DNA of 64,000 bases from Streptococcus sp. S784/96/1 (GTDB taxonomy: Bacteria; Bacillota; Bacilli; Lactobacillales; Streptococcaceae), in the NCBI RefSeq assembly GCF_902729355.1, contig NZ_CACVCC010000002.1, positions 1 through 64,000 on the forward strand, read 5' to 3'. The position numbers and the translations under genes were made by a program. Positions 55,432 through 63,967 of this stretch are shown here, one piece after another (within the stretch, counting starts at the first letter, position 1; each line of letters opens with the position of its first letter). The notes beneath the pieces were generated by a model, which had not been told where the DNA came from, did not search any database, and saw only the letters and a list, made by a program, of their open reading frames with translations.

Positions 55432-56430
55432 ATGGCAACTATCAAAGACGTCGCAAAGCTAGCAGGAGTTTCTGCCTCTACGGCCTCACGTGTACTCCAT
55501 AATAACAACATGATTAGTGAAGCTACCAAGGCAAAAGTTAGAAAAGCAATGGAGGAGTTAAACTACTCTCCAAACTACTCAGCTCAAAATCTCGTAAAAC
55601 GTGATTCTAATATGGTAGGAATTGTCTTGCCAGTGCGCGAAAATCAAGAATCGCTTGGTAACAACCCTTTTTTCATGCAAATTATTCAAGGTATTAGTAG
55701 TGTCTGTACAGATTATAATTTCATGGTTAGTCTAGCAACAGGGCGTAGTGAAGCAGAATTACTTAAAAATGTTGAAACGCTCATCCGTAGTGGAAACATC
55801 CGCCGTCTCATTTTCCTATACGCTAAAAAAGATGACCCTGTTTTTGAAGCGGTTCAAAAAGAGAAAATCCCCTGTGTCGTTGTCGGTCAACCCTATAGCA
55901 AGGTTCCTTCATGGATCACCTTCGTGGATAATGACAATCGCAGAGCAGGAGAAGATGCGACCCGTTTTCTGATTGAAAAAGGCTATAAAGACCTCGTTTA
56001 TACCTATACAGATATGGCAGAGCTAGTACAAGCAAACCGTTTTGAAGGCTATCGATTAGCGATGGAAGAAGCAGGGCTGTCACCTAAATTACTCCATCTT
56101 CCAAGGCAAGAAGATGACACTAATCAAGAACAGTTGGCACACTATTTAGCCAAAGAAACCGTTACAGGATTTGTTAGCATTGATGATATGTTGGCTCTTC
56201 GCTTACAACGCTTTTTATTCCGCATTGACAAATCACCGAGTGACTATGCTATGATAAGTTTCAATAATTCAATGATGACAGAGCTCGCTAGTCCCTCTCT
56301 AACCTCAGTGGATATTTTTCCATACCAATTAGGAGAACTTGCAGCTAAGCAGTTGGTCAGTCCAAACGAAAGCAAAGACCACCTCATTGTCGCACACGAA
56401 ATCATAGAACGCAACTCTTCAAAAGTCTAA
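55432..56430 (+). CDS. malR: LacI-family regulator, MalR-like
   Basis: The 332-aa LacI/GalR repressor has its helix-turn-helix in ATIKDVAKLAGVSASTASRV and a periplasmic-binding-like sensor domain (MVGIVLPVRENQESLGNNPF onward). The start at 55432 gives the family N-terminus; ATG 55405, with TAAGG 9 nt before it, would add nine residues and is possible. The gene precedes a maltose-type PTS whose promoter has two GCAAACGTT palindromes, the expected MalR targets. Confidence 0.88.
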   Translation: MATIKDVAKLAGVSASTASRVLHNNNMISEATKAKVRKAMEELNYSPNYSAQNLVKRDSNMVGIVLPVRENQESLGNNPFFMQIIQGISSVCTDYNFMVSLATGRSEAELLKNVETLIRSGNIRRLIFLYAKKDDPVFEAVQKEKIPCVVVGQPYSKVPSWITFVDNDNRRAGEDATRFLIEKGYKDLVYTYTDMAELVQANRFEGYRLAMEEAGLSPKLLHLPRQEDDTNQEQLAHYLAKETVTGFVSIDDMLALRLQRFLFRIDKSPSDYAMISFNNSMMTELASPSLTSVDIFPYQLGELAAKQLVSPNESKDHLIVAHEIIERNSSKV

Positions 56431-56457
56431 TTAAATCTTCTAATTAGGCTTTTTTTG
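56424..56457 (+). terminator. malR terminator
   Basis: AGTCTAATTA (56424-56433) and TAATTAGGCT (56441-56450) pair with one G-U; TTTTTTT follows. Confidence 0.8.
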
Positions 56458-56517
56458 TCAGTTTTAAGTAAGGAAAGAATTAAGAGTTGATGAGCTTAAC
56501 TTCTGTGAAATATTTTT

Positions 56518-56603
56518 AGAAAACGCTTTACAAAATAAAAAAGTGTGCTATAATAAGCTTATCAAAACAACGCAAACGTTTGCATCGAAATGCAAACGTT
56601 AGC
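56518..56603 (+). promoter_or_regulatory. malT promoter with cre-like box and twin MalR operators
   Basis: TTTACA (56527-56532), 16 nt, TATAAT (56549-56554, TG-extended). AGAAAACGCTTTAC (56518-56531) is a cre-like box on the -35. Downstream are GCAAACGTTTGC (56572-56583, perfect palindrome) and GCAAACGTTAGC (56592-56603), 20 bp centre to centre, on the same helix face. This suggests repression by MalR dimers plus catabolite control. Confidence 0.85.
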
Positions 56604-56615
56604 ATAGGAGGACTT

Positions 56616-58292
56616 ATGAAAAACTTAAAAGAAAAATTCGGTTTTGAATTTTGGCAAAAGTTCGGTAAGTGTTTAATGGTTGTTATCGCTGTTATGCCTG
56701 CTGCTGGCTTGATGGTCAGTATCGGGAACTCAATTCCCCTTATTGCACCAGGTAATGCTGTTTTAGCAACAGTTGGTAATGTTGTTGCACAGATTGGTTG
56801 GGCAATTATCGGTAACCTTCACTTGCTCTTTGCTTTAGCCATTGGTGGAAGCTGGGCTAAAGAACGTGCTGGAGGTGCATTTGCTGCTGGTCTTGCCTTT
56901 GTCTTGATTAACCGTATTACTGGGGCGATTTATGGCATTTCTAGTGCTATGTTATCTGATTCAGAAGCAGTTGTGACGAGCTTCCTTGGGACTAAAATGG
57001 CAGTAGCTAACTATTTTACCAGTGTTCTTGAAGCGCCAGCACTTAACACGGGTGTCTTTGTCGGTATCATTTCAGGTTTTGTGGGTGCGACAGCTTTTAA
57101 TAAATACTACAACTACCGTAAGCTACCTGATGTGCTCTCTTTCTTTAACGGTAAACGTTTCGTACCATTTATTGTTATTTGGCGCTCAGTATTAACAGCT
57201 ATCGCTCTTGCCTTTATCTGGCCTGTTATCCAATCAGGAATCAATGGTTTTGGTATGTGGATTGCGACTTCCAAGGAATCTGCACCATTCTTTGCCCCGT
57301 TTGTTTATGGTACCTTGGAACGTCTTCTTTTACCATTTGGCTTACATCACATGTTGACCATTCCAATGAACTACACAGCTCTTGGTGGTACCTATGATGT
57401 TTTAAGCGGTGCTGCTAACGGTACTCAGGTATTTGGACAAGACCCACTCTGGTTGGCTTGGGTAACAGATCTTATTAATTTTAAAGATGCTGGTGATACG
57501 GTTGCTTATAGTGATTTGTTTACAGCATTTACTCCAGCTCGCTTTAAAGTTGGTCAAATGATTGGTGCGACTGGTACACTTATGGGTGTGGCTCTTGCTA
57601 TGTACAAAAACGTTGATGCCGATAAGAAAAAACAATATAAAATGATGTTTATCTCAGCAGCGGCAGCTGTATTCTTGACTGGTGTTACTGAACCACTTGA
57701 ATTCATGTTCATGTTCGTTGCTATGCCACTTTACGTTGTTTATGCCTTTGTTCAAGGTGCCGCGTTTGCATTTGCCGACCTTGTGAACCTTCGTGTTCAC
57801 TCATTTGGTAACATTGAACTTTTAACACGTACACCAATGGCGATTAAAGCGGGTTTGGGTGGTGACTTGATTAACTTTGTTTGGGTATCACTTCTTTTTG
57901 CAGTGGTAATGTATTTCATTTCCGATATCATGATTCGTAAAATGAAACTTGCAACTGCAGGTCGTCTTGGTAACTATGAAAACGAAGAGGCTTCACAAGA
58001 TGAAGAATCAGCTACAGTTAATAAAAATTCACAAAGTGTGCAAATCATCAATCTTCTTGGTGGTCGTGGCAACATTGTCGACGTTGATGCATGTATGACA
58101 CGTCTTCGTGTTACTGTTCAAGATGCGTCTCAGGTTGCGGATGAAGAAGCTTGGAAAAAAGTTGGTGCCCTAGGTCTCTTCTTGAAGGATAATGGTGTTC
58201 AAGCGGTTTACGGACCAAAAGCTGATATTTTAAAATCTGATATTCAAGATATTCTAGATTCAGGTGTGACCATTCCGACAACTGAAAAATAA
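56616..58292 (+). CDS. malT: Maltose/glucose-type PTS transporter, IICB components
   Basis: The protein of about 558 aa starts at ATG 56616 (AGGAGG upstream). The IIC membrane domain covers about residues 1-440, with FALAIGGSWAKERAGGAFAA, GTLERLLLPFGLHHMLTIPM and VTEPLEFMFMFVAMPLYVVY. A linker and the IIB domain follow, with VDACMTRLRVTVQDA containing the phosphorylated Cys. No IIA domain is attached, so it borrows one. Similarity to MalT of S. pyogenes and the MalR operators suggest maltose or related glucosides. Confidence 0.9.
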   Translation: MKNLKEKFGFEFWQKFGKCLMVVIAVMPAAGLMVSIGNSIPLIAPGNAVLATVGNVVAQIGWAIIGNLHLLFALAIGGSWAKERAGGAFAAGLAFVLINRITGAIYGISSAMLSDSEAVVTSFLGTKMAVANYFTSVLEAPALNTGVFVGIISGFVGATAFNKYYNYRKLPDVLSFFNGKRFVPFIVIWRSVLTAIALAFIWPVIQSGINGFGMWIATSKESAPFFAPFVYGTLERLLLPFGLHHMLTIPMNYTALGGTYDVLSGAANGTQVFGQDPLWLAWVTDLINFKDAGDTVAYSDLFTAFTPARFKVGQMIGATGTLMGVALAMYKNVDADKKKQYKMMFISAAAAVFLTGVTEPLEFMFMFVAMPLYVVYAFVQGAAFAFADLVNLRVHSFGNIELLTRTPMAIKAGLGGDLINFVWVSLLFAVVMYFISDIMIRKMKLATAGRLGNYENEEASQDEESATVNKNSQSVQIINLLGGRGNIVDVDACMTRLRVTVQDASQVADEEAWKKVGALGLFLKDNGVQAVYGPKADILKSDIQDILDSGVTIPTTEK

Positions 58293-58307
58293 ACGTGATT
58301 ATGAAAT

Positions 58308-58336
58308 AGCTGAGTGATTACCTGCTCAGCTTTTTC
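58308..58336 (+). terminator. malT terminator
   Basis: AGCTGAG (58308-58314) and CTCAGCT (58325-58331), then TTTT. Confidence 0.75.
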
Positions 58337-58383
58337 CATTATTAACAAATACAGTAGAGTTGATAACGACTAAAGGAGAACTC

Positions 58384-59226
58384 ATGAAATTATTAACCTT
58401 AAACACCCATTCTTGGATGGAAGATCATCCAGAAAAGAAATTGGAACAATTGGTGGAGCATATTTTACAGGAAGATTATGACATTGTCTGTCTTCAAGAA
58501 ATTAACCAGTTGATGACGACTTCACGTGTAGTAGCGCCAGCGGATTATCAAGCCTTGCCTTCTGCGCCAATTTTACATGAGGATCATTATGCTTACCTTT
58601 TGACGGGAAAATTGGCACAAAAAGGGAAACGTTACTACTGGTCTTGGGCTTATAATCATATTGGTTATGACCGTTATCATGAGGGGGTTGCCTTACTTAG
58701 TAAAACGCCAATTGAAGTTCAGGAACTTTTGGTTTCGGATGTTGATGATGAGACGGATTACCATACAAGGAGAATTCTTTTGGCGACGACAGAGGTCACT
58801 GGTAGAGCACTTACGGTAGCAAGCCTTCATTTATCGTGGTTTGGTAAAGGTTTTGAAGGAGAATGGCAAATTATTGAAGACCATTTACAATCACATTCTT
58901 ACCCAATCATTCTTATGGGGGACTTTAACAACCCTACAGACCAAGAAGGGTATAGCATGATTGTCAATAGTTCCTTAAATGTAGTTGATAGTCATCAGGT
59001 AGCAAGCCATGTTTTAGGCAATTATACGATTTTAGCAAATATTGATGGTTGGGAAGGTAATCAGCAAGCTCTAAAAGTTGACCATGCCTTTGTCAGTAAA
59101 ACGTTAAATGTTGTTTCCTCAAAAGTTATTTTTGACGGTAAAGCGACCCCGATTCTTTCCGATCATTTTGGATTAGACATTGATATAGAATGGAATGAAG
59201 TCTCAGAAACTGTATTCACAAGTTGA
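58384..59226 (+). CDS. Endonuclease/exonuclease/phosphatase-family protein
   Basis: The 280-aa protein of the EEP fold is related to neutral sphingomyelinases and sugar-phosphate or nucleic acid hydrolases. It has LTLNTHSWMED (Asn), IVCLQEIN (Glu), ASLHLSWFG, LMGDFNNP (Asp and Asn), VDHAFVS and LSDHFGLD (Asp-His), the complete metal/catalytic set. There is no signal peptide, so it acts in the cytosol. AAAGGAG precedes ATG 58384. It lies behind malT, perhaps with a carbohydrate-related substrate; unproven. Confidence 0.88.
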   Translation: MKLLTLNTHSWMEDHPEKKLEQLVEHILQEDYDIVCLQEINQLMTTSRVVAPADYQALPSAPILHEDHYAYLLTGKLAQKGKRYYWSWAYNHIGYDRYHEGVALLSKTPIEVQELLVSDVDDETDYHTRRILLATTEVTGRALTVASLHLSWFGKGFEGEWQIIEDHLQSHSYPIILMGDFNNPTDQEGYSMIVNSSLNVVDSHQVASHVLGNYTILANIDGWEGNQQALKVDHAFVSKTLNVVSSKVIFDGKATPILSDHFGLDIDIEWNEVSETVFTS

Positions 59227-59291
59227 CATTTTTAGTATCTCTACACATAAGGCCGATAGTCAAAAAAATGTGAAGATAAGTTCTAAATGAT

Positions 59292-59318
59292 GAGGGAGCA
59301 AATCCCTCTTTTTGTCTT
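59292..59318 (+). terminator. Terminator
   Basis: GAGGG (59292-59296) and CCCTC (59304-59308), with pairing AGGGA/TCCCT, followed by TTTTTGTCTTTT. Confidence 0.7.
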
Positions 59319-59329
59319 TTATTTTATGG

Positions 59330-59335
59330 TATAAT
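59330..59335 (+). promoter_or_regulatory. ispE -10 element
   Basis: TATAAT lies 29 nt before the ispE ATG; a convincing -35 is not seen because the upstream DNA is T-rich terminator. Confidence 0.5.
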
Positions 59336-59364
59336 GATTAAAAATCATTTGAAAGGGGACGAAG

Positions 59365-60219
59365 ATGGAAGTTATTGAAAAAGCACCAGCCAAGATTAAT
59401 CTTGGATTGGACATTGCTGGGAAACATCCAGATGGTTATCATGAACTATCCATGATTATGGTGAGCGTTGACCTAAATGATTACATCACTTTAAAATTGC
59501 TTGAGAGTGATGAGATTAAGATGAGCTCTGATAATCATAAAATGCCCCTTGATGAAAAAAATGATGTTTATAAAGCAGCTCTGCTTTTAAAAGAAAAATA
59601 TAGCATTACAAAAGGAGTTGACATTACGCTTCAAAAATCAATTCCAATCTGTGCCGGTCTTGGAGGGGGGTCTAGCGATGCTGCAGCAACTATTCGAGGT
59701 CTAAATAAACTATGGCATCTTGAGATGAGTAAGGAAGAGATGATTGAGATAGGTTTTCAAATTGGAAGTGATGTTCCTTATTGTCTTGAAGCGGGTTGCT
59801 CTTTGGTGACAGGTAAGGGAGAGATTGTGGAACGCCTTGAAACTTCACTTTCTTCTTGGGTTGTTCTTGTCAAGCCTCATTTCGGCATTTCAACACGAAC
59901 AGTCTTTCCTAAAGTTGATTTAGAAACCATTTCGAGGGTTGATATTTCGTCATTGAAAAAAGCGCTGCTGGCTAAAGACTATGAAGGTATGATAAGCTAT
60001 ATGGGGAATTCTTTGGAAGATGTGACCATAGCGCGTAAGCCTTTTATCCAAAAAATCAAGGATCGCATGCTTAAATGTGGCGCTGATGTCACACTGATGA
60101 CAGGTTCTGGGCCCACCGTTTTTGCCCTTTGTCCAACAGAAAAGCGTGCTGACCGCATTGTTAATAGCATGAAAGGATTTTGTAAAGAAGTCTATAAAGT
60201 TCGCATTTTGCAGGGGTAA
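59365..60219 (+). CDS. ispE: IspE-family GHMP kinase (CDP-ME kinase homologue)
   Basis: The 284-aa GHMP kinase has EKAPAKINLGLDIAGKHPDG then YHEL, ICAGLGGGSSDAAA (ATP loop) and MTGSGPTVFAL near the end, all typical of 4-diphosphocytidyl-2-C-methyl-D-erythritol kinase. Streptococci use the mevalonate pathway, so this is an orphan; its real substrate is unsettled. AAAGGGGA precedes the ATG. It lies upstream of adcRCB, an order also known from other streptococci. Confidence 0.93.
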   Translation: MEVIEKAPAKINLGLDIAGKHPDGYHELSMIMVSVDLNDYITLKLLESDEIKMSSDNHKMPLDEKNDVYKAALLLKEKYSITKGVDITLQKSIPICAGLGGGSSDAAATIRGLNKLWHLEMSKEEMIEIGFQIGSDVPYCLEAGCSLVTGKGEIVERLETSLSSWVVLVKPHFGISTRTVFPKVDLETISRVDISSLKKALLAKDYEGMISYMGNSLEDVTIARKPFIQKIKDRMLKCGADVTLMTGSGPTVFALCPTEKRADRIVNSMKGFCKEVYKVRILQG

Positions 60220-60222
60220 ATC

Positions 60223-60262
60223 TTGCTCCTGTCTTTTTATTGTGGTATAATTAACCAGTTAA
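60223..60262 (+). promoter_or_regulatory. adc operon promoter with AdcR box
   Basis: TTGCTC (60223-60228), 17 nt, TATAAT (60246-60251). Sharing the last T of the -10, TTAACCAGTTAA (60251-60262) is a perfect palindrome matching the TTAACYRGTTAA AdcR operator. Zinc-bound AdcR would block this start. Confidence 0.93.
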
Positions 60263-60327
60263 TGAAGCGATAAGGCTTCGCCAATGAAAAAGAATCTAAA
60301 AATATGATTTCACCTTGGAGGTTTAAG

Positions 60328-60771
60328 ATGACAGAATTAGCACACCAATTAGATGCCCTAATCAATCGCATTCTCTTAAAAGCAGAAAATCAACATGAAT
60401 TACTCATTGGTTCTTGTGAAAGTCATGTAAAATTGACCAATACGCAAGAACATATCCTTATGCTGTTATCTCAAGAAAATTTGACAAGTTCTGATCTGGC
60501 TAAGAGGCTCAATGTTAGCCAAGCAGCGGTGACTAAGGCCGTTAAAAGTCTAGTCGGAAAAGGAATGCTGGAAACAACTAAAAAAGAAGAAGATGGGCGT
60601 AGTCTACATTTGACATTGACCGCTGATGCCACTCCGATTGCGGAAGAGCATAGGCACCACCATGACAAGACAATTTCAGTTTATAATGGTCTTTTAGAGG
60701 ATTTTTCTGAGGAAGAGCAATTGATTATTAGTCGTTTTATTACGATATTTTCTAAGAGATTGGAGGACTAG
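60328..60771 (+). CDS. adcR: Zinc-dependent MarR-family repressor AdcR
   Basis: The 147-aa winged-helix regulator represses zinc uptake genes when zinc is bound. The residues known as zinc ligands in pneumococcal AdcR are all at the same positions: E24, C30, H42, E107, H108 and H112. ATG 60328 follows GGAGG at 8 nt. First gene of adcRCB, with an operator in the promoter. Confidence 0.97.
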   Translation: MTELAHQLDALINRILLKAENQHELLIGSCESHVKLTNTQEHILMLLSQENLTSSDLAKRLNVSQAAVTKAVKSLVGKGMLETTKKEEDGRSLHLTLTADATPIAEEHRHHHDKTISVYNGLLEDFSEEEQLIISRFITIFSKRLED

Positions 60772-61482
60772 ATGCGCTATATTACCGTTGAAAATCTGTC
60801 GTTTCAATACGATGGAGAGCCTGTTCTAAATGAAGTCGGCTATTATTTAGATAGTGGTGAATTTGTGACTCTAACAGGTGAAAATGGGGCTGCAAAGTCG
60901 ACCTTAATCAAGGCTACGTTAGGCGTTTTAAAACCTAAGAAGGGGCAAGTGACGATTTCTAAGGTCAATAAAGATGGGAAAAAACTTCGGATTGCCTATT
61001 TACCACAACAGATTGCTAGTTTTAATGCAGGCTTTCCAAGTACGGTTTATGAATTTGTACGTTCAGGGCGCTATCCAAGACAAGGTTGGTTTCGCCATCT
61101 GACCAAACATGATGAAGAGCACATTAAGGCCAGTCTTGAGGCTGTTGGCATGTGGGAAAATCGTCATAAACGGTTGGGTGCCCTGTCTGGTGGTCAGAAA
61201 CAACGTGTTGTCATTGCGCGCATGTTCGCCAGCGATCCAGATATTTTCGTACTTGATGAGCCAACAACAGGTATGGATTCTGGAACGGCCCAGACTTTTT
61301 ATGAACTGATGCACCACTCAGCTCATAAGCATGGAAAATCGGTCCTTATGATTACTCATGATCCAGAAGAAGTTAAAGATTATACTGACCGAAATATCCA
61401 TTTGGTGAGAAATCATGATCTCCCTTGGCGTTGTTTTAATGTACATGAAGCAGATGAGGAAGGAGGAATACATGCTCACTGA
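60772..61482 (+). CDS. adcC: Zinc ABC transporter ATP-binding protein AdcC
   Basis: The 236-aa ABC ATPase has Walker [11 protein letters not shown]-loop AYLPQQ, signature [14 protein letters not shown], Walker [12 protein letters not shown] and the switch His in LMITHDP. It starts at the base after the adcR stop codon and overlaps adcB by 11 nt. Confidence 0.96.
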   Translation: MRYITVENLSFQYDGEPVLNEVGYYLDSGEFVTLTGENGAAKSTLIKATLGVLKPKKGQVTISKVNKDGKKLRIAYLPQQIASFNAGFPSTVYEFVRSGRYPRQGWFRHLTKHDEEHIKASLEAVGMWENRHKRLGALSGGQKQRVVIARMFASDPDIFVLDEPTTGMDSGTAQTFYELMHHSAHKHGKSVLMITHDPEEVKDYTDRNIHLVRNHDLPWRCFNVHEADEEGGIHAH

Positions 61483-62284
61483 TATTTTAGCCTATGACTT
61501 TATGCAACGAGCTCTATGGGCAGTGGTTGCTATTTCTATTTTTGCACCGATTTTAGGAACCTTTTTAATTTTGCGTCGGCAAAGTTTGATGTCTGACACC
61601 CTCAGTCACGTTTCTTTGACAGGTGTAGCACTAGGAGTGATTAGCGGTGTTAACCCGACTTGGACCACCATTCTTGTGGTCTCGATAGCAGCAGTTATTT
61701 TAGAGTATTTACGAACAGTCTACCGCCATTATATGGAGATTTCAACTGCCATTTTGATGTCAATGGGCTTGGCTTTGTCCTTGATTTTAATGAGTAAATC
61801 AGACTCTTCCTCAGGAGTTAGCCTTGAGCAATATCTTTTTGGTTCTATTATCACGATTAGTCAAGAGCAAGTGATTGCCCTCTTTGTGATTGCTGGAATC
61901 GTACTCTTGCTGACGGCTCTCTTTATCCGTCCCATGTATGTGTTGACTTTCGATGAAGATACAGCTTTTGTGGATGGTTTACCTGTGCGTCTCATGTCAA
62001 CTCTTTTTAATGTTGTTACAGGGATTGCCATTTCTCTTACCATTCCAGCAGCGGGGGCTCTTTTAGTTTCAACAATTATGGTCCTTCCAGCATCCATTGC
62101 CATGCGCCTTGGCAATAATTTCCGTTCTGTGATTGGCTTAGGAATTGTAGTCGGTTTTATCGGAATGGTGTCAGGGATCTTTCTATCGTATTATTGGGAG
62201 ACACCAGCCAGTGCGACTATTACCATGATTTTTATTATTCTATTCCTTGTAACTAGCTTGGTTAATGCTCTAATAAAAGACTAA
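61472..62284 (+). CDS. adcB: Zinc ABC transporter permease AdcB
   Basis: The 270-aa permease of the manganese/zinc ABC-3 family has about eight helices, with [20 protein letters not shown] near the N-terminus and [15 protein letters not shown] near the C-terminus. ATG 61472 follows GGAGG and overlaps adcC. The binding protein AdcA is not adjacent, as is usual in streptococci, where it is encoded elsewhere. Confidence 0.95.
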   Translation: MLTDILAYDFMQRALWAVVAISIFAPILGTFLILRRQSLMSDTLSHVSLTGVALGVISGVNPTWTTILVVSIAAVILEYLRTVYRHYMEISTAILMSMGLALSLILMSKSDSSSGVSLEQYLFGSIITISQEQVIALFVIAGIVLLLTALFIRPMYVLTFDEDTAFVDGLPVRLMSTLFNVVTGIAISLTIPAAGALLVSTIMVLPASIAMRLGNNFRSVIGLGIVVGFIGMVSGIFLSYYWETPASATITMIFIILFLVTSLVNALIKD

Positions 62285-62290
62285 CTTAAA

Positions 62291-62314
62291 AACTACTTCG
62301 GTGGTTTTTTTTCT
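62291..62314 (+). terminator. adc operon terminator with TTCG loop
   Basis: AACTAC (62291-62296), tetraloop TTCG, GTGGTT (62301-62306), then TTTTTT. Confidence 0.88.
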
Positions 62315-62360
62315 TGTGTGGAAAAATAGCAGAGTATAAAATATCAAAACTTTTTACATT

Positions 62361-62428
62361 TTTTGTAAAACACGCTTGACATTTTATGTAAAGCAAGCTA
62401 TACTTTTTTTTGTAAAGCGAACTTGACA
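62361..62428 (+). promoter_or_regulatory. Promoter with three operator-like repeats
   Basis: TTGACA (62376-62381), 17 nt, TATACT (62399-62404) is a near-consensus promoter. Three imperfect dyads of the form TGTAAANCNNNCTTGACA start at 62364 (TGTAAAACACGCTTGACA), 62387 (TGTAAAGCAAGCTATAC) and 62411 (TGTAAAGCGAACTTGACA), spaced 23 and 24 bp. They cover -35, -10 and the start region. The small XRE regulator downstream is the obvious candidate binder. Confidence 0.75.
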
Positions 62429-62445
62429 AAAAGGAGATAATCAAG

Positions 62446-62882
62446 ATGAAAAAACTAACAGAAAAAAAGATCCTATTAGATGCTAAGCTAATGCTATTTG
62501 CAATACCAGTTTCTTTAGGGATTTTTCTGTGGCAAGCTATTCAAAGCAATGACTGGATTTTATTTATGGTAATGACAGTTTTATTAGTGCTGGTAGATGG
62601 TTATAAAAATACTCGTTTACTATGAGATAAAGCCTATCGTAAGAGATACCTTATTAAAAAGAATGATGAACGTAATACTCAGGTTGAGCATTTAGCTTAT
62701 CGAAAAATGATGCAAATCCTAATGGTGGGAGGAATCTTTCTTTCTCGAACTGTTTTTGGTTATGTATATGATGAACTAACTGCAGGACAAAGAGGATTAT
62801 TGCACTAGCTATACTTGGATTTGGCTTAGTTATGTCTGGATTATTTCATGCGATTAAATATTATTATTCGCGTCAACTTTGA
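62446..62882 (+). pseudogene. Disrupted membrane protein gene (in-frame TGA and frameshift)
   Basis: ATG 62446 follows AAGGAG. The frame encodes 59 residues with two membrane helices (LMLFAIPVSLGIFLWQAI and WILFMVMTVLLVLV) and stops at a TGA at 62623-62625. The same frame continues with RKRYLIKKNDERNTQVEHLA and a third helix to a TAG near 62808. A shift then gives ALAILGFGLVMSGLFHAIKY. The parts form one protein of about 145 aa, similar in plan to the 153-aa gene at 63506 (compare KNDERNTQV with YDERSRHI). Either a pseudogene or sequencing errors. Confidence 0.7.
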
Positions 62883-62951
62883 TAAAAAAGAAAGGAACGT
62901 TTAGGTGTAAACGAGGGATTGATATGCTTAGAACCTTAAGGTGTGATTATT

Positions 62952-63146
62952 ATGGAAACTAAAATTCAAGAGCTAAGAAAAGCTCAAAAGCTCAGTCAGG
63001 CAGAGTTGGCAGATGAATTAGAAGTCACCAGACAAACAATCATCTCCCTAGAAAAAGGGCGCTACAATGCTTCACTAGAGCTGGCTTATAAAATCGCTAA
63101 ATTTTTTGGTAAAACAATCGAAGACGTTTTTATATTTGAAGATTAG
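62952..63146 (+). CDS. Small XRE-family transcriptional regulator
   Basis: The 64-aa protein is only a Cro/CI-type helix-turn-helix (RKAQKLSQAELADELEVTRQ then TIISLEKGRYNASLELAYKI). ATG 62952 has AAGGTG 9 nt upstream. This class sits in operons with small membrane proteins in Firmicutes and usually autoregulates through operators like those at 62361. No sensor domain is present. Confidence 0.92.
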   Translation: METKIQELRKAQKLSQAELADELEVTRQTIISLEKGRYNASLELAYKIAKFFGKTIEDVFIFED

Positions 63147-63155
63147 GAGGAAGCG

Positions 63156-63341
63156 ATGATGAAAAAGAGTGAAGAGTGGTTACCTGTTGGAATAATAATT
63201 TTGAGTTTGTATTCTTCAGGTGAGAGTACTCTAGGGATTGGAAAAGTGTTATTACTGGGAACTACAGTAGCAATGACTATTATTGGTCTTGGAAAACAAA
63301 TAGATAAAAAGAGAAGGCATAATCATGAAAAAATTATTTAA
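63156..63341 (+). CDS. Small membrane protein
   Basis: The 61-aa product (or 60 aa from ATG 63159) has one or two hydrophobic stretches (LPVGIIILSLYSSGES, then IGKVLLLGTTVAMTIIGLG) and a basic tail (KQIDKKRRHNHEK). AGGAGG at 63145-63150 overlaps the regulator stop codon. It overlaps the following gene by 17 nt. No family recognised. Confidence 0.75.
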   Translation: MMKKSEEWLPVGIIILSLYSSGESTLGIGKVLLLGTTVAMTIIGLGKQIDKKRRHNHEKII

Positions 63342-63492
63342 AGAAACTATTATAATGATGGGAATTGTTTTTGGGGCAAGCTATGCTATTAGTGACTATA
63401 GACTGATTCAGCGTATTGGGATGATGATAGTAGCGGGTCTTGTTTATTTTATGGGACAAGTAGCCATGAAACAGTTACGTCAAACAAATTAG
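63325..63492 (+). CDS. Small two-helix membrane protein
   Basis: The 55-aa product MKKLFKETIIMMGIVFGASY... has two hydrophobic segments, one after residue 7 and one about residues 30-45 (RIGMMIVAGLVYFMGQVAM), and ends in a basic tail. GAGAAGG lies before ATG 63325, inside the previous gene. The tight packing supports a real gene in the XRE operon. Confidence 0.7.
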   Translation: MKKLFKETIIMMGIVFGASYAISDYRLIQRIGMMIVAGLVYFMGQVAMKQLRQTN

Positions 63493-63505
63493 GAAAGAGT
63501 TAATC

Positions 63506-63967
63506 ATGTTAAAACTATTAAATGATATCTTACAAAACTTTGGAAAACAACAGTCCAAAGAGCATTTTAAAAAAGAATTGACTATAAAAGCAAAAATTGG
63601 AATGGTACTTAGCTTACTTATATTCCTATCACTTTTTTACTTATCATTAAGCTCTTACACACTAGGATTTTTGATAGGTTTAGCTATTGGAGTCTTAACA
63701 GTCAGTTTACGAGTATTTTTTTTAGCCAGAAACGAGAAATCCTTTAATCGCTATTACATTTTCTATTATGATGAGAGAAGTCGTCATATTAGAAATTTAG
63801 CAGCGCAACTAACCTATGCCTTGTTAGTGTTATTTGTCATGGTTCTTCTGGTGTTGTTTGCTTTTTGGCAGATAACATTAGACTATTACGTATTGCTAGT
63901 TGTTCTATTATTTACCACTTTGTTAGGACAAACAGTGATTAAGGCTATTTTAGACAAATTACTATAA
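63506..63967 (+). CDS. DUF3278-like membrane protein
   Basis: The 153-aa membrane protein has four hydrophobic segments (about residues 30-46, 50-72, 100-122 and 126-148) and a cytoplasmic loop with FYYDERSRHIRNLAAQ, a pattern I associate with DUF3278-type proteins next to XRE regulators. AGGAAAGAG precedes the ATG. It is the last gene seen in this operon. Function unknown. Confidence 0.75.
   Translation: MLKLLNDILQNFGKQQSKEHFKKELTIKAKIGMVLSLLIFLSLFYLSLSSYTLGFLIGLAIGVLTVSLRVFFLARNEKSFNRYYIFYYDERSRHIRNLAAQLTYALLVLFVMVLLVLFAFWQITLDYYVLLVVLLFTTLLGQTVIKAILDKLL

Noticed and set aside
62361..62428. CRISPR-like repeats
   Set aside because: Three 17-18-nt dyads at 23-24-bp spacing overlap a promoter; they are operators, too short and degenerate for a CRISPR array, and no cas gene is present.
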